From Maribacter hydrothermalis (GTDB taxonomy: Bacteria; Bacteroidota; Bacteroidia; Flavobacteriales; Flavobacteriaceae): 64,000 nt of DNA. The notes beneath the pieces are model-generated. The model worked only from the letters and a program-made list of their open reading frames with translations, had not been told where the DNA came from and made no database searches. Positions 46,301 through 55,300 of the stretch are shown piece after piece (within the stretch, counting starts at the first letter, position 1; the number at the start of each line of letters is the position of its first letter). The position numbers and the translations under genes were made by a program. Location: positions 806,001 to 870,000 of the forward strand of contig NZ_CP018760.1 in the NCBI RefSeq assembly GCF_001913155.1, read 5' to 3'.

Positions 46301-49300
46301 GTTAATGATACAAATTTAAAAAAGGAGTTCGAAATTCGCTATCAAGGTAGTATTAATGGAGATTTCACCATGATTGCCAATAATGTTCTTTCTAGAACCG
46401 CTACTGGTAATTATAACGGTGAAGATGGCAATCACAATTTCAATAATAACGTTTTTGTTGATATAGATTCGGACCCAACCACATTCAACTCAACTAACGC
46501 AAACTTAGTAAATCCTGAGCCATCACTAAGTTGTTTAAATATTAAAAAAGCATATATCTATTGGGCTGCTGCAGACAAAGAATATGATGGTACTACTGGT
46601 GGTGGAGCAACGGAACCATCTTGGAACTATAACCAAATTAAGTTAATGTTGCCAGGACAATCTGCCTATACTACTATATCTGCCGATGAAGTAATTTATA
46701 GAGGTCGCAATGATCATTTCCAAAACGACCCATATGTATGTATTAAAGATATAACCGATGATATAAACGCACTTGCCTCTCCTTTTGGTTCGTATCAAGT
46801 AGGTAACGTAAAAGCAACAGAAAGAGATTTACGCTCTCATGGTATTGCAAATGTAACTGGCACATCTGGTGGTTGGCAAATTGTATTTGTATATGAAAAC
46901 GTGTCTTTAGACCCTAAAAACATTACACTTTACGATGGTTATGTACACACTTTTGCATCTAACGGTGCTGGTGAAACAGAATTTAATTTCAGTGGTTTTG
47001 AAACAATTCCGAATGGAAATGTAAATGCAGACGTTATGTTAGGCGCTTTAGAAGGTGACCGTGACTTATCTGGTGATCAATTATTGATTTATGATTCTAG
47101 CAACAACTGGTCTAAACTTTCAACAGCGTTAAGAGATGAAGATAACTTCTTCAATAGCCGAATTACTTTAGACGGACTAAATTATGTAAATAGAAATGCT
47201 GCAAGTACAAACACCTTAGGTTTTGATGCTACTGTATTTCCTTTAGACAATGTTGGAAATAGGTACATTGATAATGACCAAACATTTGCAAGATTTAAAA
47301 TTACTACTGACCAAGAATCATATGGTCTATATTTAATGGGAATGAGTGTTGATGTGTATCAACCAAGTTTAGGTGCATTAAGTTTAAATACCAATGCAAC
47401 TGGTCCTTTTAATGCAGGTGATATTATTCCATTAACACTTAATGTTACAAATACAGGAAACGACGATATTCAAAATTTAGAAATTTCCTCTATTTTACCT
47501 ATAGAAGCTGACTTTTCTGGCGTAGGTGTTTTACCAGCAGGCGTTACGCATTCTTATGACCCAACTACAAGGACATTAACCTTTAATGTACAGAACGGTT
47601 TCACTGATATGGGTGATAATTATGATCTCAATTTTGATATTGAGATACGTGAGCAGTGTTATTTCCTGGAAACGGCATGTACAGCTAGTTTTGAATTACA
47701 AGCAACGGCTACTTATAGCGGAGTAACAAATTCAAATCCTATTACTACAAATAGTTCATATACAACGGACTCTTGTGGTATAGGTTCACATGACCCTACA
47801 ATAATTGATGTACAGCAACCTGCCCAAGTAAATTGGTCAACAGCTCCAAATGCCTTAAACAGAACTGTATCTTGCGATAATATAACAGGCTATAATAATG
47901 CCAATACACTAGAGCCAGATACCGCTATTTGTGACTTTACTTTAGATAAAATTGCTGGGCCATTTGTACCATCGGGCTCATGCCCTACAGAAGGTACATT
48001 TACTAATACTTGGACTTTTACAGATGCTTGTGGTAGAGTAAGTTCAACATTTACCCAGGTAATTACTATAGAAGACAATACTGCTCCTACGTTCAATGAA
48101 TCTTTACCACAAGATTCGTACGCAGCACATAATAACATACCGGTAGCACCAGTATTATCTGCCAACGACAATTGCGATTCGAATGCCACAGTTAACTTTA
48201 ATGAATCTTATATTGGTGATAATAACAGTACTACTTACACCATCATAAGAACTTGGACTATTAATGACTGTGCAGGAAATAGCGCTAGTCATACTCAACA
48301 AATTTTCGTAAGTGAAAATGGTGATCCAATTGGACTTAAAATTTCTGATGTTTCAGTAAATGAAAATGCAGGAACGGCTACCTTACAAATTACGCATACC
48401 GGTTCTGTATCAGGTGGTTTCACAGTAAACTATACTACTTTAGATGATTCTGCTATTCAACCAGGAGATTATATTGCCCAGTCAAATTCCATTTCATTTG
48501 CAGGTACAAACAATGAAGTAAAGACGATTTCTTTTACAATCAATGACGATACTCTTATTGAAGTTACAGAGCAATTTTTTGCTCAATTATCTAATGGTAC
48601 GAACACGCCTCCTATTAATGACGACCAAGGAGTAATATCTATTACGGATAATGATAATATACCAGGAACTATAGGTGTTTCCTTCTCTGATAATAATATA
48701 ATAGTTACTGAAGGTATACATACTTTTGCACGCTTTACGGTTACTTTTACAGGAAACATTGCTCCTGGTCAAAACGTTACTGTAAACTATGCAACGACCA
48801 ATGGAACAGCTATTCAACCTAATGATTACACGTTATCTACAGGTACAATTACATTTAACAGTGCTACAAACAGTATTAATATAGATGTACCCATTATCGA
48901 TGACAACATCATTGAAGCTGCTGAAAATTTCACTTTAACACTTTCAAATATTCAGTCTAATTTGGGTGTTGGTTTTGTTGATCAACAACCAACCAATACT
49001 GCTAATGGTACTATAAATGATAATGATAATATCCCAGGTACAACTGGTATATCATTCCAAAATGATAATATCACGGTTAATGAAGCGGACGGTACGGCAA
49101 CAATAAATGTGCTATTAACCGGTAACGTTCAAGGCGGATTTACCCTTGACTATGCTACTGCCGACGATTCTGCAGTTCAACCTGGTGATTATACCACTAG
49201 TACTGGTCAGTTGACTTTCGCAGGTAACAATGGAGAAATACATCCTATAACAGTTGCTATTATAGATGATAATATTATTGAAGCTACGGAAAGACTATTC

Positions 49301-52300
49301 GTTAACCTTTCTAACCTTTCCACTACTTTGATTTCCATAAACGATAATCAGGGCAATATTAATATTACGGACAATGACAACATCCCTGGTACAACTGGTA
49401 TATCGTTCCAAAATGATAATATCACCGTTAATGAGGCGGACGGTACGGCAACAATAAATGTGCTATTAACCGGTAACGTTCAAGGTGGATTTACGCTTGA
49501 CTATGCTACTGCCGACGATTCTGCAGTTCAACCTGGTGATTACACCACTAGTACTGGTCAGTTGACTTTCGCAGGTAACAATGGAGAAATACAACCGATA
49601 ACAGTTGCTATTATTGATGATAATAGTATTGAGATTACCGAAAGACTATTCGTTAACCTTTCTAACCTTTCTACTACTTTGATCGCCATAAACGATAATC
49701 AGGGCAATATTAATATTACGGACAATGACAATATCCCTGGTACAACGGGTATATCATTCCAAAATGATAATATCACCGTTAATGAAGCGGACGGTACGGC
49801 AACAATAAATGTGCTATTAACTGGTAACGTTCAAGGTGGATTTACCCTTGACTATGCTACTGCCGACGATTCTGCAGTTCAACCAGGTGATTACACCACT
49901 AGTACTGGTCAGTTGACTTTCGCAGGTAACAATGGAGAAATACATCCAATAACTGTTGCTATTATTGACGATAATGTTATTGAAGCTACGGAAAGACTAT
50001 TCGTTAACCTTTCTAACCTTTCTACTACTTTGATCGCCATAAACGATAATCAGGGCAATATTAATATTACGGACAATGACAACATCCCTGGTACAACGGG
50101 TATATCATTCCAAAATGATAATATCACCGTTAATGAAGCGGACGGTACGGCAACAATAAATGTGCTATTAACTGGTAACGTTCAAGGTGGATTTACGCTT
50201 GACTATGCTACTGCCGACGATTCTGCAGTTCAACCAGGTGATTATACCACTAGTACTGGTCAGTTGACTTTCGCAGGTAACAATGGAGAAATACAACCGA
50301 TAACAGTTGCTATTATTGACGATAATGTTATTGAAGCTACGGAAAGACTATTCGTTAACCTTTCTAACCTTTCTACTACTTTGATCGCCATAAACGATAA
50401 TCAGGGCAATATTAATATTACGGACAATGACAATATCCCTGGTACAACGGGTATATCATTCCAAAATGATAATATCACCGTTAATGAAGCGGACGGTACG
50501 GCAACAATAAATGTGCTATTAACCGGTAACGTTCAAGGTGGATTTACGCTTGACTATGCTACTGCCGACGATTCTGCAGTTCAACCAGGTGATTACACCA
50601 CTAGTACTGGTCAGTTGACTTTCGCAGGTAACAATGGAGAAATACAACCGATAACAGTTGCTATTATTGACGATAATGTTATTGAAGCTACGGAAAGACT
50701 ATTTGTTAACCTTTCTAACCTTTCTACTACTTTGATTGCCATAAACGATAATCAGGGCAATATTAATATTACGGACAATGACAACATCCCTGGTACAACG
50801 GGTATATCATTCCAAAATGATAATATCACCGTTAATGAAGCGGACGGTACGGCAACAATAAATGTGCTATTAACTGGTAACGTTCAAGGTGGATTTACCC
50901 TTGACTATGCTACTGCCGACGATTCTGCAGTTCAACCAGGTGATTATACCACTAGTACTGGTCAGTTGACTTTCGCAGGTAACAATGGAGAAATACATCC
51001 AATAACTGTTGCTATTATTGATGATAGTTTATTAGAATCTACAGAGAATTTTTATGTAAACCTTTCTAATTTATCAACTTCATTAATTGCTATAAATGAT
51101 AACCAAGGAACTATTAACATTATTGACAACGATAGTGACCCATCTACTATTGGTGTCCAGTTCGATGTTACTTCAATTGATGTCAACGAAGATGCGGGTA
51201 CGGTTTCTCTTGATGTGGTGCTTAATGCACAAGTGCAAGATGAGTTTACCGTGGAATACTACACTGTTGATGGCACTACAATTGAAGGTAGTGACTATTC
51301 CGGGGTACCTCGTAACACCCAGACATTAACTTTTGGGGGTACCAACTCTAATACACAGACCATCGTAATTCCTATTATTGATGATACGCTTATTGAGTAC
51401 ACCGAGAACTTCCAAGTATTGCTTGAGAATATATCAACACCTTTGTTGGGTATTCTTGCTAATGATACCGCTACGGTGAACATCATTGATAACGATAGCG
51501 ACCCATCCACTTTAGGTGTTCAGTTCGATGTCACCTCTATCGATGTCAACGAAGATGCGGGTACGGTTTCTCTTGATGTGGTGCTTAATGCACAAGTGCA
51601 AGATGAGTTTACCGTGGAATACTATACTGTCGATGGTACTACCATTGAAGGTAATGATTATACCGGGGTACCTCGTAACACACAAACATTGACCTTTGGT
51701 GGTACCAACTCCAATACGCAGACCATCGTAATCCCTATTATTGATGATACGTTTATTGAGTACACCGAGAACTTCCAGGTTATTCTGGAGAACATCTCTA
51801 CACCGCTTGTAGGTATTCTTGCCAATGATACCGCTACGGTGAACATTATCGATAACGATAGCGACCCTTCTACTTTAGGGGTTCAGTTCGATGTTACCTC
51901 TATCGATGTCAACGAAGATGCGGGTACGGTTTCTCTTGATGTGGTGCTTAATGCACAAGTGCAAGATGAGTTTACCGTGGAATACTATTCCGTGGACGGT
52001 ACTGCCGTACAGCCCGGTGATTATACAGAGGCTATTCGTAACACACAAACATTGACCTTTGGTGGTACCAACTCCAATACGCAGACCATCGTAATCCCTA
52101 TTATTGATGATACGTTTATTGAGTACACCGAGAACTTCCAGGTTATTCTGGAAAATATCTCTACGCCGCTTGTAGGTATTCTTGCCAATGATACCGCTAC
52201 GGTGAACATCATCGATAACGATAGCGACCCTTCTACTTTAGGGGTTCAGTTCGATGTTACCTCTATCGATGTCAACGAAGATGCGGGTACGGTTTCTCTT

Positions 52301-55300
52301 GATGTGGTGCTTAATGCACAAGTGCAAGATGAGTTTACCGTGGAATACTATTCCGTGGACGGTACTGCCGTACAGCCCGGTGATTATACAGAGGCTATTC
52401 GTAACACCCAAACATTGACTTTTGGGGGTACCAACTCCAATACGCAGACCATCGTAATCCCTATTATTGATGATATCCTTATAGAGTACACCGAGAACTT
52501 CCAGGTTATATTGGAAAACATCTCTACACCGCTTGTAGGTATTCTTGCCAATGATACCGCTACGGTGAACATTATCGATAACGATAGCGACCCTTCTACT
52601 TTAGGTGTTCAGTTCGATGTTACCTCGATCGATGTCAACGAAGATGCGGGTACGGTTTCTCTTGATGTGGTGCTTAATGCCCAGGTACAAGATGAGTTTA
52701 CCGTGGAATACTATTCCGTGGACGGTACTGCCGTACAGCCCGGTGATTATACAGAGGTTATTCGTAACACCCAAACATTGACCTTTGGTGGTACCAACTC
52801 CAATACGCAGACCATCGTAATTCCGATTATTGATGATATCCTTATAGAGTACACCGAGAACTTCCAGGTTATTCTGGAAAATATCTCTACGCCGCTTGTA
52901 GGTATTCTTGCAAATGATACCGCTACGGTGAACATCATCGATAACGATAGCGACCCATCCACTTTAGGGGTTCAGTTCGATGTTACCTCGATCGATGTCA
53001 ACGAAGATGCGGGTACGGTTTCTCTTGATGTGGTGCTTAACGCCCAGGTACAAGATGAGTTTACCGTGGAATACTATTCCGTGGACGGTACAGCCGTACA
53101 GCCCGGTGATTATACAGAGGCTATTCGTAACACCCAGACATTGACCTTTGGTGGTACCAACTCCAATACGCAGACCATCGTAATCCCTATTATTGATGAC
53201 ACGCTTATTGAGTACACCGAGAACTTCCAGGTTATTCTGGAAAACATCTCTACGCCGCTTGTAGGTATTCTTGCAAATGATACCGCTACGGTGAACATCA
53301 TCGATAACGATAGCGACCCATCTACTTTAGGTGTTCAGTTCGATGTTACCTCTATCGATGTCAACGAAGATGCGGGTACGGTTTCTCTTGATGTGGTGCT
53401 TAACGCCCAGGTACAAGATGAGTTTACCGTGGAATACTATTCCGTGGACGGTACAGCCGTACAGCCCGGTGATTATACAGAGGCTATTCGTAACACCCAA
53501 ACATTGACCTTTGGTGGTACCAACTCCAATACGCAGACCATCGTAATTCCGATTATTGATGATATCCTTATAGAGTACACCGAGAACTTCCAGGTTATTC
53601 TGGAAAATATCTCTACGCCGCTTGTAGGTATTCTTGCCAATGATACCGCTACGGTGAACATTATCGATAACGATAGCGACCCATCCACTTTAGGTGTTCA
53701 GTTCGATGTTACCTCTATCGATGTCAACGAAGATGCGGGTACGGTTTCTCTTGATGTGGTGCTTAATGCACAAGTGCAAGATGAGTTTACCGTGGAATAC
53801 TATTCCGTGGACGGTACTGCCGTACAGCCCGGTGATTATACAGAGGCTATTCGTAACACCCAAACATTGACTTTTGGGGGTACCAACTCCAATACGCAGA
53901 CCATCGTAATCCCTATTATTGATGATATCCTTATAGAGTACACCGAGAACTTCCAGGTTATATTGGAAAACATCTCTACACCGCTTGTAGGTATTCTTGC
54001 CAATGATACCGCTACGGTGAACATTATCGATAACGATAGCGACCCATCTACTTTAGGTGTCCAGTTCGATGTTACCTCTATCGATGTCAACGAAGATGCG
54101 GGTACGGTTTCTCTTGATGTGGTGCTTAATGCACAAGTGCAAGATGAGTTTACCGTGGAATACTATTCCGTGGACGGTACAGCCGTACAGCCCGGTGATT
54201 ATACAGAGGCTATTCGTAACACCCAAACATTGACTTTTGGTGGTACCAACTCCAATACGCAGACCATCGTAATCCCTATTATTGATGATACGCTTATTGA
54301 GTACACCGAGAACTTCCAGGTTATTCTGGAAAACATCTCTACACCGCTTGTAGGTATTCTTGCTAATGATACCGCTACGGTGAACATTATCGATAACGAT
54401 AGCGACCCATCTACTTTAGGTGTCCAGTTCGATGTTACCTCTATCGATGTCAACGAAGATGCGGGTACGGTTTCTCTTGATGTGGTGCTTAACGCCCAGG
54501 TACAAGATGAGTTTACCGTGGAATACTATTCCGTGGACGGTACAGCCGTACAGCCCGGTGATTATACAGAGGCTATTCGTAACACCCAGACATTGACCTT
54601 TGGTGGTACCAACTCCAATACGCAGACCATCGTAATCCCTATTATTGATGACACGCTTATTGAGTACACCGAGAACTTCCAGGTTATTCTGGAAAACATC
54701 TCTACGCCGCTTGTAGGTATTCTTGCAAATGATACCGCTACGGTGAACATCATCGATAACGATAGCGACCCATCTACTTTAGGTGTTCAGTTCGATGTTA
54801 CCTCTATCGATGTCAACGAAGATGCGGGTACGGTTTCTCTTGATGTGGTGCTTAACGCCCAGGTACAAGATGAGTTTACCGTGGAATACTATTCCGTGGA
54901 CGGTACAGCCGTACAGCCCGGTGATTATACAGAGGCTATTCGTAACACCCAGACATTGACCTTTGGTGGTACCAACTCCAATACGCAGACCATCGTAATC
55001 CCTATTATTGATGATATAATCATAGAAAACACAGAAAATTTCAGGGTAATTCTTGAAAATATATCTTCACCATTAGTTGGTATCCTTGCTAATAATATTT
55101 CAACCGTGAATATCATAGATAACGACGGTAATGAAGGCTGGCCAACCGATGAAACAATTGAAGCTTGTGATACTATCCCTGATGCATTCGTAATTACAAC
55201 AAATAGTACTTGTGCTATTACTGTTGATTATGTGGAATTAATTGAAGGCCAAGATGATGAATGCGCAACAGAATTTACCATAACAAGAACTTGGACAATT

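Noticed and set aside
51295..55116. Series of minus-strand open frames of 62-84 codons repeated every 363 bp
   Set aside because: They are antisense shadows of the repeated coding sequence, appear at the same phase in every unit and carry no independent signals.
49031..55123. Possible CRISPR array because of regular repeats
   Set aside because: Repeats are 351 and 363 bp, in frame, protein coding and directly adjacent without spacers.
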